From the IMG/VR virus record IMGVR_UViG_3300018876_001671, positions 1-36,707 of that record: DNA of 36,707 nt; one strand, 5' to 3'. The notes below the pieces were generated by a model that saw only the letters and a program-made list of their open reading frames with translations, made no database searches and was not told the origin of the DNA. Shown piece by piece: positions 8,652 to 15,965 of the stretch (its first letter is position 1; each line of letters begins with the position of its first letter). Made by a program: the position numbers and the translations under genes. This stretch comes from a virus.

Positions 8652-8941
8652 TGGCGGATATAATCGACTTCAAAGTCGAACGTGCAAAACGCAAAAGCGG
8701 ATTCAAAGATACTGCATTAATCAAAGATATCATACATGAAGGATATGATCCTTGCGATTATGTAGAGGTACAAAATTATTATGCTTGGAAAAACTTTCAA
8801 GGATTCATTAACACAGAAGTTGACATAGAACACAACTGGACTGATGAATCCTTAGACAAACTAATGCAAGATATTAAGATGTGGAACGATACAGAGAATA
8901 CAACTGTCACTGTAGAATTTGATCCAAAAATTTTCGAATAA
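8651..8941 (+). CDS. Small unknown protein
   Basis: 96 aa, starting at the ATG that shares bases with the preceding stop (TAATG). The N terminus is basic (FKVERAKRKSGFKD); the rest is acidic and aromatic (CDYVEVQNYYAWKNF, then EHNWTDESLD). No recognised domain or membrane segment. It ends just before another strong TTGACA promoter, so this two-gene unit is separate from the genes at 9.0 kb. Confidence 0.7.
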   Translation: MADIIDFKVERAKRKSGFKDTALIKDIIHEGYDPCDYVEVQNYYAWKNFQGFINTEVDIEHNWTDESLDKLMQDIKMWNDTENTTVTVEFDPKIFE

Positions 8942-8956
8942 AGATGCAGAAAAAGG

Positions 8957-8985
8957 TTGACAGTAAGACGTCTTGACTGTAATAT
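8957..8985 (+). promoter_or_regulatory. Sigma70-like promoter with AAGACGTCTT palindrome in the spacer
   Basis: TTGACA at 8957-8962 is followed after 17 nt by TAATAT (4 of 6); TGTAAT at 8978-8983 is a closer match but only 15 nt away. A perfect 10-bp palindrome AAGACGTCTT (8965-8974) lies in the spacer two bases after the -35. It is flanked by ACAGT on the left and ACTGT on the right, extending the dyad. The same palindrome at the same offset recurs at 9885-9894. Confidence 0.6.
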
Positions 8986-9015
8986 GTATATGTAAGTTAG
9001 ACAAAGGAGTTACTT

Positions 9016-9165
9016 ATGTTTGCAGTAGTAGATTTTGACCGTCAACAGTCATTCTTTTTCACCAGCTTTCAAGCAGCGTCAGATTTTATCACGCAGTACC
9101 CTGTGCAGGAAACTGTTGTTGTAGTTGACCTGTCAGAAGGTCATGCAGTATGTGAACAGTTATAA
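9016..9165 (+). CDS. Small protein of 49 residues, unknown
   Basis: ATG 9016 is preceded by AAAGGAG at a good distance and by the promoter at 8957. The product begins MFAVVDFDRQQSFFF and has a compact alpha/beta pattern (short strands around VVDF and VVVVDL) without a membrane segment. The frame is open for 49 codons to TAA at 9163-9165. Signals at both promoter and ribosome-site level make it a credible gene, but no function is visible. Confidence 0.6.
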   Translation: MFAVVDFDRQQSFFFTSFQAASDFITQYPVQETVVVVDLSEGHAVCEQL

Positions 9166-9182
9166 AAAGAGAGGACTTAGAT

Positions 9183-9500
9183 ATGCAAGTAGCAGTTATA
9201 CACACAGCGTTCGAAGATACACCTAACACAGTGGCATTTGTTGATGTTCCTGACGGAACTGAAACCAATGATGCACTTGAGTATGCATATCGTTGGACTA
9301 ACAACGTAATGGGTAGTTGGTCAATCAAAGAAGAAACGTTCTCAAACGGAGAACCAAACGGTGACTACAATCCTAATGTAACAGTAATGGCACCATTGCA
9401 CGAAGGTGGAATGGGTCTCCGGTCAACATCAATGGGGGACCAAATGTTGATTGGCAATAAAAAATATAAGGTCGCAATGTGCGGCTTCGAGGCAGTATAA
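9183..9500 (+). CDS. Small unknown protein
   Basis: 105 aa. ATG 9183 follows an AGAGAGG ribosome site 17 nt after the previous gene. The N-terminal half (MQVAVIHTAFEDTPNTVAFVDVPDGTETNDALEYAYRW would span one domain; key residues are the VAVIHTAFED strand and the DALEYAYR helix) looks alpha/beta. The C-terminal half is Gly/Met-rich. No domain is recognised. It shares the 8957 transcription unit. Confidence 0.65.
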   Translation: MQVAVIHTAFEDTPNTVAFVDVPDGTETNDALEYAYRWTNNVMGSWSIKEETFSNGEPNGDYNPNVTVMAPLHEGGMGLRSTSMGDQMLIGNKKYKVAMCGFEAV

Positions 9501-9565
9501 TACGGGCGAATTTGGGAGGAACTAACCGGACACTTAGTCCAATTACTCTAAGAAAGGAACCTGAA

Positions 9566-9826
9566 ATGAGTAAAACACTTTATAAAACTACAGCAATCGA
9601 AGCTGGAAAAATGGCACTTGGTGCCGCAAAAATAATTGCAATCAGTGCTACAGGTTTAGTAGCATGCATTGCATTTTGGATGTATGCAATTGGTTGGGAA
9701 GGTGATAGTGGCTTCTTTGCTGGCATGATTAGCTACTTGGTATTGGGCAGTATGTTCATTATGATTAGTGGCGCATATGATCGTGCCAAGCTAAAAGAAA
9801 AATATCCAGATATTGATTTTTCTTAA
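9566..9826 (+). CDS. Small membrane protein with two predicted TM helices
   Basis: 86 aa from ATG 9566, chosen because AAGGAA precedes it and the sequence MSKTLYKTT opens a typical protein; an upstream ATG at 9479 would overlap the previous gene and has no ribosome site. Two hydrophobic segments (around IIAISATGLVACIAFWMYAI and MISYLVLGSMFIMISG) flank a short GWEGDSG loop, and the tail is charged. It is an inner-membrane protein of unknown role. A terminator follows within 25 nt. Confidence 0.65.
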   Translation: MSKTLYKTTAIEAGKMALGAAKIIAISATGLVACIAFWMYAIGWEGDSGFFAGMISYLVLGSMFIMISGAYDRAKLKEKYPDIDFS

Positions 9827-9845
9827 AAAAAGTTGTAAACCATTG

Positions 9846-9875
9846 AAGTGCAAGGATTCTTTCTTGCACTTTTTT
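9846..9875 (+). terminator. Rho-independent terminator
   Basis: AAGTGCAAG (9846-9854) pairs perfectly with CTTGCACTT (9863-9871) around an 8-nt loop, and a run of six T ends at 9875. It closes the 8957 unit; the next promoter's -35 begins one base later. Confidence 0.85.
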
Positions 9876-9876
9876 C

Positions 9877-9905
9877 TTGACAATAAGACGTCTTGGTGTT
9901 ATTGT
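9877..9905 (+). promoter_or_regulatory. Sigma70-like promoter with AAGACGTCTT palindrome
   Basis: TTGACA at 9877-9882, 17-nt spacer, then TATTGT (4 of 6). The spacer contains AAGACGTCTT at 9885-9894, at the same offset from the -35 as in the promoter at 8957. The downstream leader (TGTATATGTA, then AAGTTAGA) is also shared with that promoter, so the two are duplicated copies of one promoter-leader element. Confidence 0.65.
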
Positions 9906-9937
9906 ATATGTATAAGTTAGATAAAACGGAGACAAAC

Positions 9938-10240
9938 ATGCAAGCAACTGATCATAATACTTACCAAGCGTATGTAGCACACAACAGAAAACTTGGTTAC
10001 AGTGTTATTCCTGAAAGTTTGTACAATGCTCTTAAAGAGCAAGATGAAATGTACAACCGTTTTAAAACAGATATGATCGCAACTGTTGAGATGACAGATA
10101 ATCTCAACGAAGATGGAAGCATCAACTGGAACTTTGTTGACAGTGACATGTATATGTGTTGGAGCGTTGTTCTTGATGGAGAGCAATACACTGCTTGGTT
10201 TGATGAAGCCGCTAATGAAATTGAAGGAGCAATGGTTTGA
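9938..10240 (+). CDS. Small unknown protein
   Basis: 100 aa from ATG 9938, preceded by CGGAGA; upstream in-frame starts lie inside the promoter and are rejected. The product (MQATDHNTYQAYVAHNRKL at the start) is acidic, with helical N-terminal half and a beta-type C-terminal part (MYMCWSVVLDGEQYTAWFDE). No domain is recognised. Its stop shares bases with a TTG start of the next gene (TTGA). Confidence 0.7.
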   Translation: MQATDHNTYQAYVAHNRKLGYSVIPESLYNALKEQDEMYNRFKTDMIATVEMTDNLNEDGSINWNFVDSDMYMCWSVVLDGEQYTAWFDEAANEIEGAMV

Positions 10241-10422
10241 TACGGATTTTTAATTCAGCTGTACCCGGCGAGCGTACTATAGATATTAGCGAAGTCAATG
10301 TTGTAACGCAAAAGATTGACTTTTATGGAAAACCTTATATACTGTTTGAGCATGAGGATTATCCACTTGGCGCATTACGTGCTGAGTATGATGGTTCTTA
10401 TTGGCAGTGTGATTTAAACTAG
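10237..10422 (+). CDS. Small unknown protein, TTG start
   Basis: 61 aa. AAGGAG at 10224-10229 places the start at TTG 10237, which overlaps the previous stop as TTGA. The sequence is a compact beta-type protein (RIFNSAVPGERTIDISEV, KIDFYGKPYILFEHE) ending WQCDLN. No family recognised. The same TTGA arrangement is used by the glutaredoxin gene at 4767. Confidence 0.6.
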   Translation: MIRIFNSAVPGERTIDISEVNVVTQKIDFYGKPYILFEHEDYPLGALRAEYDGSYWQCDLN

Positions 10423-10432
10423 GAGACCAAAT

Positions 10433-10615
10433 ATGGTACAAGAACTTCAAGATATCGAAACACTTGAAAATGCAATCATCAACCTAACAGAAGGTGCTAG
10501 TGATGAAAAGCGAATGGCAATACATTCGCTAGAACACATGATTGCAACAAAGAAAGCAATAGTAGAAGAGTTTGAAAAACAAGCTCCTGGCTATCAGTTT
10601 GAACTTGACATATAA
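10433..10615 (+). CDS. Small helical protein, unknown
   Basis: 60 aa from ATG 10433 with AGGAG about 10 nt upstream. Nearly all of it is predicted helical with heptad-like spacing (LQDIETLENAIINL, then HSLEHMIATKKAIVEEF). No membrane segment or domain. A promoter for the next gene (TTGACA at 10605) lies within its last codons. Confidence 0.65.
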   Translation: MVQELQDIETLENAIINLTEGASDEKRMAIHSLEHMIATKKAIVEEFEKQAPGYQFELDI

Positions 10616-10633
10616 CACAGGGTGTACTATATT
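10605..10633 (+). promoter_or_regulatory. Strong sigma70-like promoter TTGACA-N17-TATATT
   Basis: Perfect TTGACA at 10605-10610, 17-nt spacer, TATATT at 10628-10633 preceded by GTAC. The same -35/-10 pair with ACTATATT occurs at 15931 and 25464, which defines a promoter class in this genome. Confidence 0.75.
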
Positions 10634-10655
10634 GTATACAAAGGAGCGTAATACA

Positions 10656-10880
10656 ATGAGTACCTACGAAGTTGAAACTGTGTTTTATAATAATCATGGT
10701 GGCATCCAAACAAAAAATTACGACTTGTTCAGTGACAAAAGACAAGCAGTCAAACACATGAACAGTCAAATAAAACAAAAACAATACTTGATGCCACGTG
10801 GTAAAATCAAAGACGGTCGTGTTCAGCTGATTGATGAAAATGGTAAAATCAGAGAACAACTAAGTCTTGGTGAACTGTAA
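10656..10880 (+). CDS. Small unknown protein
   Basis: 74 aa from ATG 10656, preceded by AAAGGAG at 10650 region; an upstream in-frame ATG at 10572 lies inside the preceding gene and before the promoter, so it is rejected. The protein starts MSTYEVETVFYNNHGG and is Lys/Gln-rich and soluble, with a beta-hairpin-like ending (GRVQLIDENGKI). No family recognised. A late-promoter-like octamer overlaps its stop. Confidence 0.7.
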   Translation: MSTYEVETVFYNNHGGIQTKNYDLFSDKRQAVKHMNSQIKQKQYLMPRGKIKDGRVQLIDENGKIREQLSLGEL

Positions 10881-10883
10881 ATA
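10876..10883 (+). promoter_or_regulatory. Possible late promoter TGTAAATA
   Basis: TGTAAATA is one base from the TATAAATA consensus and overlaps the stop of the upstream gene. The predicted start near 10889 leaves a short leader with AAAGAGG before the endolysin ATG at 10905. Late timing suits a lysis gene. Confidence 0.45.
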
Positions 10884-10904
10884 ACATAACCAAAGAGGCA
10901 GAGT

Positions 10905-11534
10905 ATGTTAAAATTTGTTACCTCCGCATTGAGTATGACATTGAACGGAGCAGTGGCCATTGGGCTAATTGCGTATTCGTATTCAGCAACAGCGGCAAAA
11001 AGTGAAACAGCAATTGTTCCACCTGAGATGATTGAAGCACTTGTTGCAAGTGTAATTGAAAATGAGCAAACGCCTACAATCTATCCTGATCTAATCGACA
11101 ACCCACAAGCACATTGTTTGGCACTAAATGTGTATTACGAATCACGAAGCGATAATCTAGCAGGACAATACGCAGTTGCAGATGTTGTATTAAACAGAGT
11201 ACGTGATGCAAGATACCCAAACACTATTTGTGATGTAGTATATCAAGGAAAGAAAAAACCCAGTTGGAAAGATCCTGAACGTATGGTGATGGTTCGAGAT
11301 GCTTGTCAATTTAGTTGGTATTGTGACGGGAAACCAGACGTTCCAGGTGACGAAACAGGATGGGCTAATGCACAGTATGTAGCAGGTAGTATTCTATTTG
11401 CAAACAAGTATCGAGGCATTACTGAAGGTGCAACACACTATCATGCTAGCTATGTAAAGCCTTATTGGTCTACAGACAGTAGTATGAATCATATTGGTAG
11501 AATAGGAAGTCATATCTTTTATCGTTGGGACTAG
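10905..11534 (+). CDS. SleB-type cell wall hydrolase (endolysin candidate)
   Basis: 209 aa. The N-terminal 30 residues hold one hydrophobic segment (GAVAIGLIAYSYSATAA) that could be a signal peptide or a signal-arrest-release anchor. The domain from about residue 65 matches the Hydrolase_2/SleB family of lytic transglycosylase-like enzymes: CLALNVYYESR carrying the catalytic Glu, AVADVVLNRV, then CQFSWYCDG, and a C-terminal ATHYHA motif. It would cleave peptidoglycan in the periplasm at lysis. A late-type octamer precedes it. No holin is identified beside it, which would fit an SAR-type endolysin. Confidence 0.88.
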   Translation: MLKFVTSALSMTLNGAVAIGLIAYSYSATAAKSETAIVPPEMIEALVASVIENEQTPTIYPDLIDNPQAHCLALNVYYESRSDNLAGQYAVADVVLNRVRDARYPNTICDVVYQGKKKPSWKDPERMVMVRDACQFSWYCDGKPDVPGDETGWANAQYVAGSILFANKYRGITEGATHYHASYVKPYWSTDSSMNHIGRIGSHIFYRWD

Positions 11535-11542
11535 CATAAATA
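11535..11542 (+). promoter_or_regulatory. T4-type late promoter CATAAATA, leaderless geometry
   Basis: CATAAATA ends 5 nt before the ATG at 11548, so the predicted first base of the transcript is the A of the start codon. No SD is present between. Confidence 0.65.
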
Positions 11543-11547
11543 AATGC

Positions 11548-12231
11548 ATGTTAGTAAACGAAATCATAACGAAAACTATTAGCGAGGGTCCTAACGACCC
11601 TGCTATTTTTAAAGCAATATTCACTGCTGGAGGCCCTGGCAGTGGAAAAAGTTTTGTTGTAAAGAATAGCGGTTTCGAAAGCATGGGATTTAAAATCGTT
11701 AATAGCGACACAGCATTTGAAAAGATGCTAGCAAAGATGGGTATGAAAGCAGACCCAGATACTATCTACAGTCCACAAGGTCAGGACGTAAGAGATAAAG
11801 CTAAAAATATTACTAGAAAAAGACAGGAAATCTATACTGATACAGGTAGACTTGGATTAGTAATGGATGGCACTGGTAAAGACTACGAAAAAATCGTAAT
11901 GATGAGTGAAAAACTCCGTCGGTTAGGTTACGAAACTGCAATGGTATTCGTCAACACTGACTTAGAAACTGCACAACAGCGTAATAAACTTAGAGATCGC
12001 ACTTTGCCAGAAGATGTAGTGTCTAAGATGTGGAGTCAAGTACAAAATAATATTGGAAAGTTCCAAAGATATTTTAAAGAAGATATGTTTATTATTGACA
12101 ACAGCGAAGGTTCTGATGTCCAACGTGATTTAACAAGTGCATTTAAACAGATAGGTGCATGGTCAAAAACTATTCCCAACAACAGAATAGCCCAACAATG
12201 GATGGCTGTCCAAGCAAAATCCGATAAATAG
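11548..12231 (+). CDS. P-loop kinase (zeta-toxin/polynucleotide-kinase-like) with possible capsid-targeting leader
   Basis: 227 aa. A Walker A motif GGPGSGKS lies at residues 28-35, followed by IVNSD and LVMDGTGKD, the layout of AAA_33/zeta-type kinases; a basic lid region (QQRNKLRDRTLP) comes later. The substrate is not predictable. The first 14 residues (MLVNEIITKTISEG) resemble T4 capsid-targeting leaders that end in I/L-x-E before a small residue, so the protein may be packaged and injected; this is inference. It is transcribed from a late promoter 5 nt before the ATG, with no SD, fitting a leaderless late mRNA. The ATG at 11544 is out of frame. Confidence 0.75.
   Translation: MLVNEIITKTISEGPNDPAIFKAIFTAGGPGSGKSFVVKNSGFESMGFKIVNSDTAFEKMLAKMGMKADPDTIYSPQGQDVRDKAKNITRKRQEIYTDTGRLGLVMDGTGKDYEKIVMMSEKLRRLGYETAMVFVNTDLETAQQRNKLRDRTLPEDVVSKMWSQVQNNIGKFQRYFKEDMFIIDNSEGSDVQRDLTSAFKQIGAWSKTIPNNRIAQQWMAVQAKSDK
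12223..12230 (+). promoter_or_regulatory. Late promoter variant GATAAATA
   Basis: GATAAATA overlaps the stop region of the kinase gene; transcription near 12236 leaves a leader with AAAGGA before the ATG at 12255. Confidence 0.5.
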
Positions 12232-12254
12232 TATAAAGATAAAGGATTTTGCAT

Positions 12255-12602
12255 ATGTATACGTATCAATGCAACACAATAAGAGTGATAGACGGAAACA
12301 CAGTTGATGCAATCATCGACTTGGGTTTTAATGTTACTATAAGACAAAGAATTAAATTATACGGCGTACATGTACATGATATCAGAAGTGCGGACGAAGC
12401 AGAAAAAAATAGTGCAATGTCAGCTAAAATAAAACTTACAGATTTGTTAGGTCAGCAATTTTTCTGTGAAACAATAATGAACAAAAGAGGCAAAGCCGGA
12501 AGAACAATGGGTAAAGTTTACACCATTGACTCCATAGGTGGCAAAGTCGACGTCAATGCTAGAATGATTGACGATGGGTATGCCAAAAAGTTTGGAGAGT
12601 AA
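12255..12602 (+). CDS. Degenerate staphylococcal-nuclease-fold protein
   Basis: 115 aa from ATG 12255, with AAAGGA 8 nt upstream (a TTG two codons earlier is less likely). The SNase layout is clear: VIDGNTVDAIIDLGF, RIKLYGV and GRTMGKVY. Compared with staphylococcal nuclease, the DGDT Asp is replaced by Asn and the DTPE segment by HVHD, so the calcium ligands and general base are lost while two Arg positions remain. It is therefore probably not an active nuclease. An intact paralogue is at 32260 and shares the DLGF and YG spacing. It may bind nucleic acid or protein. Confidence 0.8.
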   Translation: MYTYQCNTIRVIDGNTVDAIIDLGFNVTIRQRIKLYGVHVHDIRSADEAEKNSAMSAKIKLTDLLGQQFFCETIMNKRGKAGRTMGKVYTIDSIGGKVDVNARMIDDGYAKKFGE

Positions 12603-12605
12603 ATT

Positions 12606-14729
12606 ATGATATTTGGAATATTAACAATGCTAATCGCACTGTGCATCAGTGCCGTTGCAATCTATTACAGTGTAGCTGGATTGGTTGCTATTTTTGCCGC
12701 CGCCGCAGTTCCAATTATTATTATGGGCGGAGTGTTAGAAGTTGGTAAACTTGTCACCGCAGTTTGGCTTCATCGCTTCTGGGATAGAGCTGCTTGGTGG
12801 ATGAAATTTTATCTCAGTATCGCAGTTGTGGTTCTTATGTTTATTACTAGTATGGGTATATTTGGTTTCTTATCAAAAGCACACATCGAACAAACCACAG
12901 CAAGTATGGAGACTGTAGAACAAGTAGCAAGACTTGAAACAGAAATAGCTAGACAAGAAAGTATTATTGTTAGAGCTGAACAAAAAATTGCCAAAGCAGA
13001 AAGCAGTACAGGTAACCTCAATGAGGACATCCAAGCACAGATAGACAAAGAACAAACACGTATTGACAGTGCATACACAAGAATAGAACCTGCTATTGCA
13101 GAACAAAACACTATTATTCAAACACAACTTGATACTATGGACAGCAGAGTTGCTGTGTATGAAGACGAAATTACAGCGTTAGACAAAGAGCTACAACGTT
13201 TGAATAACTTGGTATCCGAATTGAGATCGGATCTTGCCAACACAACTGTTGCAAGTATTGAACAACAAGTACAACCTTACTTGGATCAGATTGCACAGTT
13301 AGATGCAGACTTGGATCGCATAAACACACAAGCAAATGAATACGAAGCACGTATTAGTGCAGTAGAAGCAGACAACAGCGCAGTAGAAAGTTTACAAAAA
13401 CAAATTGCAAACATAGAACAATCAATTGTTGTTACTACAAATAAACTGCAAAGTACAGAACGTGCTAAGATACAAGAAGGACAGGCTGTTATAGGTGTTA
13501 CCAGTGATGGACTATTTGGAGGCAATACCCGACGAGCATTAACAACTTGGGTAGAGGCACAACAGCAACGTATTTCAGATCTTCAAGCACAAGAAACACA
13601 ATTGAGAACTCAAGCACAAAGTGTAGTTGAAACAGAGCGCACACGTTTAACAGACTTGGTCAAAGACTTGCGTGGCAATCAAACAACTGCAATACAAGAT
13701 CGTAAGCAAGGGTTACTGGAAGCAATCGATACAGTACGTGCAGGTGCTATTGATGTCGCAAAACAAAGTAAAGAAAGTATACAAACAAAAATTGATGCAG
13801 TGTTAAACACAGATATTCCTGCTAATAGAAGTGCTAGACAAGTTGCCCAAGATCAAATTACAAAACTTAGACAAGCAGATGATCCCCGTATTAATGCCGC
13901 TAGAGATACTATAAAACAATTACGTGAAGGTGCTGATGCACAAATAGCCGCAAGTAATGATCTCATACAGCGTCTAAGAGACCGTATTAGAGTAGATGGC
14001 GGCGCAGATGTTGATGCTATTATAGATGATCAGCAACAACGTATTGTTAATGCAAATAATCTAATAGATAATATGACAGAAGAAAAATATGCAATTGAAG
14101 CAGAGTATCGTAAATTAGAAGCAGAAGTGGGGCCTATCAAGTACATTGCTGAATTCATATACGACGATGCAGACAAAGATATATTAGAACAAGCAGTACG
14201 CTGGGTTATTATTACAATCATATTTGTATTTGATCCACTAGCGGTTATGTTATTGATTGCCGCACAGTACACATTTGAATGGCGAAGGAATGAAAAAAAT
14301 GCACATGATAATGAACCTACACCTCCAGAACCTACAAATGATAGACGAAATTCTGGGGACACAGTACAAGAAGACCTACAAAGAGATGATGTGGCAAATA
14401 ATGAACGAGATGGAGAAGCCAGCAATGAATCTAATGTTTCACAACGGGAGACAGTGGAGGAAGCTCAAGGATCAAATGTTAACAGCAAAGAAGACGAATT
14501 GGCCGTTCTCTTAGATAAAGCAGAACCTGATGTACTCGAGCAAGTTGCCAAAGAACTTGAAAAAGAGGTTGACAATATCCCATACGACCCGTATACTGAT
14601 AATAGAGACGATAGCGAACTTAGTGCGCAAGAGCTGAGTCAAAGACGTAATATAAAATTATATTCGTCAGACGGACGTTTAGCTGGTACTGGTAAAACTA
14701 TTAAGAGCATAAAGATAAAAAAGGAATAA
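12606..14729 (+). CDS. Giant membrane coiled-coil protein with peptidoglycan-binding-like motif
   Basis: 707 aa. Residues 1-95 contain three to four hydrophobic helices. Residues about 96-525 are a long Gln/Glu/Ala-rich coiled coil with regular heptads (VEQVARLETEIARQESII and similar). A further membrane segment follows at about 529-556, then an acidic, Asn-rich tail. Within the coiled coil, near residues 293-315, TSDGLFGGNTRRALTTW resembles the DGxFGxxTxxAL core of PG_binding_1 domains. The topology suggests a loop of over 400 residues reaching into the periplasm and touching the cell wall. Large proteins of this general kind occur in marine T4-like phages; a role in envelope remodelling, lysis timing or exclusion is inference. 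Confidence 0.75.
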   Translation: MIFGILTMLIALCISAVAIYYSVAGLVAIFAAAAVPIIIMGGVLEVGKLVTAVWLHRFWDRAAWWMKFYLSIAVVVLMFITSMGIFGFLSKAHIEQTTASMETVEQVARLETEIARQESIIVRAEQKIAKAESSTGNLNEDIQAQIDKEQTRIDSAYTRIEPAIAEQNTIIQTQLDTMDSRVAVYEDEITALDKELQRLNNLVSELRSDLANTTVASIEQQVQPYLDQIAQLDADLDRINTQANEYEARISAVEADNSAVESLQKQIANIEQSIVVTTNKLQSTERAKIQEGQAVIGVTSDGLFGGNTRRALTTWVEAQQQRISDLQAQETQLRTQAQSVVETERTRLTDLVKDLRGNQTTAIQDRKQGLLEAIDTVRAGAIDVAKQSKESIQTKIDAVLNTDIPANRSARQVAQDQITKLRQADDPRINAARDTIKQLREGADAQIAASNDLIQRLRDRIRVDGGADVDAIIDDQQQRIVNANNLIDNMTEEKYAIEAEYRKLEAEVGPIKYIAEFIYDDADKDILEQAVRWVIITIIFVFDPLAVMLLIAAQYTFEWRRNEKNAHDNEPTPPEPTNDRRNSGDTVQEDLQRDDVANNERDGEASNESNVSQRETVEEAQGSNVNSKEDELAVLLDKAEPDVLEQVAKELEKEVDNIPYDPYTDNRDDSELSAQELSQRRNIKLYSSDGRLAGTGKTIKSIKIKKE

Positions 14730-14738
14730 TATAGCCCT

Positions 14739-15164
14739 ATGAGGGAAAACCCTATATATACAGTAACACCGCCTGACATGTTATTACCCGACAATGGCCC
14801 TGTGATTACTGTGCTAAGTAGTAACACAGAATTTGTATTAGACTTAGAAGCTCTTTATGAAAACATATTTAAGACTGTACCTATTACATTGTACCATCCA
14901 GACGGTGCAATAGATGATGCTAACTGTGCATGGGTAATGAGTATGATGAGATTCAGTGATACTATCTATGTTGATTTAGATAATATTACAGAGCTGGGCT
15001 TGGTTTGTGCATTTATGGTTAAGAAAAAAGGAACTGTTTATTTCAGTGAAAAGAATAAACGCAAGAGCGTGGTGCGTTTGTTGAATACAATACCTGAAGT
15101 AAACGTATATGATAATATAGGAGAATACGCAGAAATGATGTTGAATACTCTTGAAGAACTTTAA
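14739..15164 (+). CDS. Protein of unknown function
   Basis: 141 aa from ATG 14739. An alternating strand-helix pattern (GPVITVLSSN, DTIYVDLDN, GTVYFSEKN, VNVYDN) suggests a Rossmann-like alpha/beta fold. No nucleotide-binding motif or membrane segment is seen. Its last 14 nt overlap the start of the IF-3 gene, so it may be co-transcribed and coupled with the translation genes downstream. Confidence 0.65.
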   Translation: MRENPIYTVTPPDMLLPDNGPVITVLSSNTEFVLDLEALYENIFKTVPITLYHPDGAIDDANCAWVMSMMRFSDTIYVDLDNITELGLVCAFMVKKKGTVYFSEKNKRKSVVRLLNTIPEVNVYDNIGEYAEMMLNTLEEL

Positions 15165-15681
15165 GAAGAACAACACTGCTATAAAGCAGGTTAACGAATC
15201 AATCACATACAGACAATTGCGTGTGGTTGGTGAACAAGGACAATCAGGTGTTATGTATAAAAATGAAGCACTTGACTTGGCTAAAAGACAACAAGTAGAT
15301 TTGGTAGTGATCAACGAAAAAAGTGATCCACCAATTGCAAAATTACTCGATGCTGGTAAATATTTCTACGAACAAAAACGTAAACAAAAAGAAGCCGCAA
15401 AAAAGCAACGAGAAAGTAAAATTGTAATCAAAGAGATGCAATTCAGATTAGGTATCGGTGATCACGACTTTGATACTAAACTTAAAAATATTATTAAGTT
15501 CTTAGACAAAGGTAACAAGGTAAAGTGTGTTATACGATTTAAAGGCAGAGAAAATGCCAATAAGCAACAAGGTTTTGGTATAATGGATCGTATTATACAA
15601 TGTATCCAAGACTGTGATTGGGATGCCAAACCATCTATAAACGGTAATCGAATGATTGGCGTATTGACGAGGAAAGAATGA
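15151..15681 (+). CDS. infC: Translation initiation factor IF-3
   Basis: 176 aa, full length. It binds the 30S subunit, keeps 50S away and checks start-codon and initiator-tRNA pairing. The N domain (VNESITYRQLRVVGEQG, then EALDLAKRQQVDLVVI, DPPIAKLLDAGKYFYE), the basic linker helix (KRKQKEAAKKQRESK) and the C domain (KEMQFRLGIGDHDFDTKL, KVKCVIRFKGRE) are all present. The likely start is TTG 15151, overlapping the preceding gene; no ATG exists before the conserved domain, and an ATA at 15181 is another option. Cellular infC genes also use rare starts that IF-3 itself polices. The stop overlaps bS21 (ATGA). A phage copy would let the virus tune host initiation. Confidence 0.93.
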   Translation: MKNFKKNNTAIKQVNESITYRQLRVVGEQGQSGVMYKNEALDLAKRQQVDLVVINEKSDPPIAKLLDAGKYFYEQKRKQKEAAKKQRESKIVIKEMQFRLGIGDHDFDTKLKNIIKFLDKGNKVKCVIRFKGRENANKQQGFGIMDRIIQCIQDCDWDAKPSINGNRMIGVLTRKE

Positions 15682-15926
15682 ATAGAGACAGATATAAAGA
15701 TAGAGACGAAGTAAACAAGCGAGGCTTGTATGTCGAAGTAAGAAACAACGATGTAAGTCGTGCAATACGCAAGCTCAAGAAGCTATGCAACAACGAAGGC
15801 ATGGCAAAAGACATGCGTAAAAAAGACTTTTATGAAAAGCCCAGTGCAGTAAAGAAACGTGCCAAAGCACAAGCACGTAAGCGTTGGTTAAAAGAACAAG
15901 AAAAAAATAAAGAAAAATGGCAATAA
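15678..15926 (+). CDS. rpsU: Ribosomal protein bS21
   Basis: 82 aa. YVEVRNNDVSRAIRKLKK, then DFYEKPS and a basic tail (KKRAKAQARKRW) match bS21, which sits beside the 3' end of 16S rRNA near the anti-SD. ATG 15678 overlaps the IF-3 stop and has GAGGAAAG upstream. Viral bS21 genes are known in marine phages. Paired with IF-3, it supports replacement of host initiation components so that phage mRNAs are favoured; this consequence is inference. A strong promoter for a noncoding region starts 5 nt after the stop. Confidence 0.93.
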   Translation: MNRDRYKDRDEVNKRGLYVEVRNNDVSRAIRKLKKLCNNEGMAKDMRKKDFYEKPSAVKKRAKAQARKRWLKEQEKNKEKWQ

Positions 15927-15930
15927 AAGG

Positions 15931-15959
15931 TTGACATTGTGGTTAACCTATACTATATT
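15931..15959 (+). promoter_or_regulatory. Strong sigma70-like promoter for a noncoding RNA
   Basis: TTGACA at 15931-15936, exactly 17 nt, TATATT at 15954-15959; start expected near 15966. The spacer contains GGTTAACC (15941-15948), an 8-bp palindrome that could be an operator. Same class as the promoters at 10605 and 25464. Confidence 0.8.
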
Positions 15960-15965
15960 AAGTGT

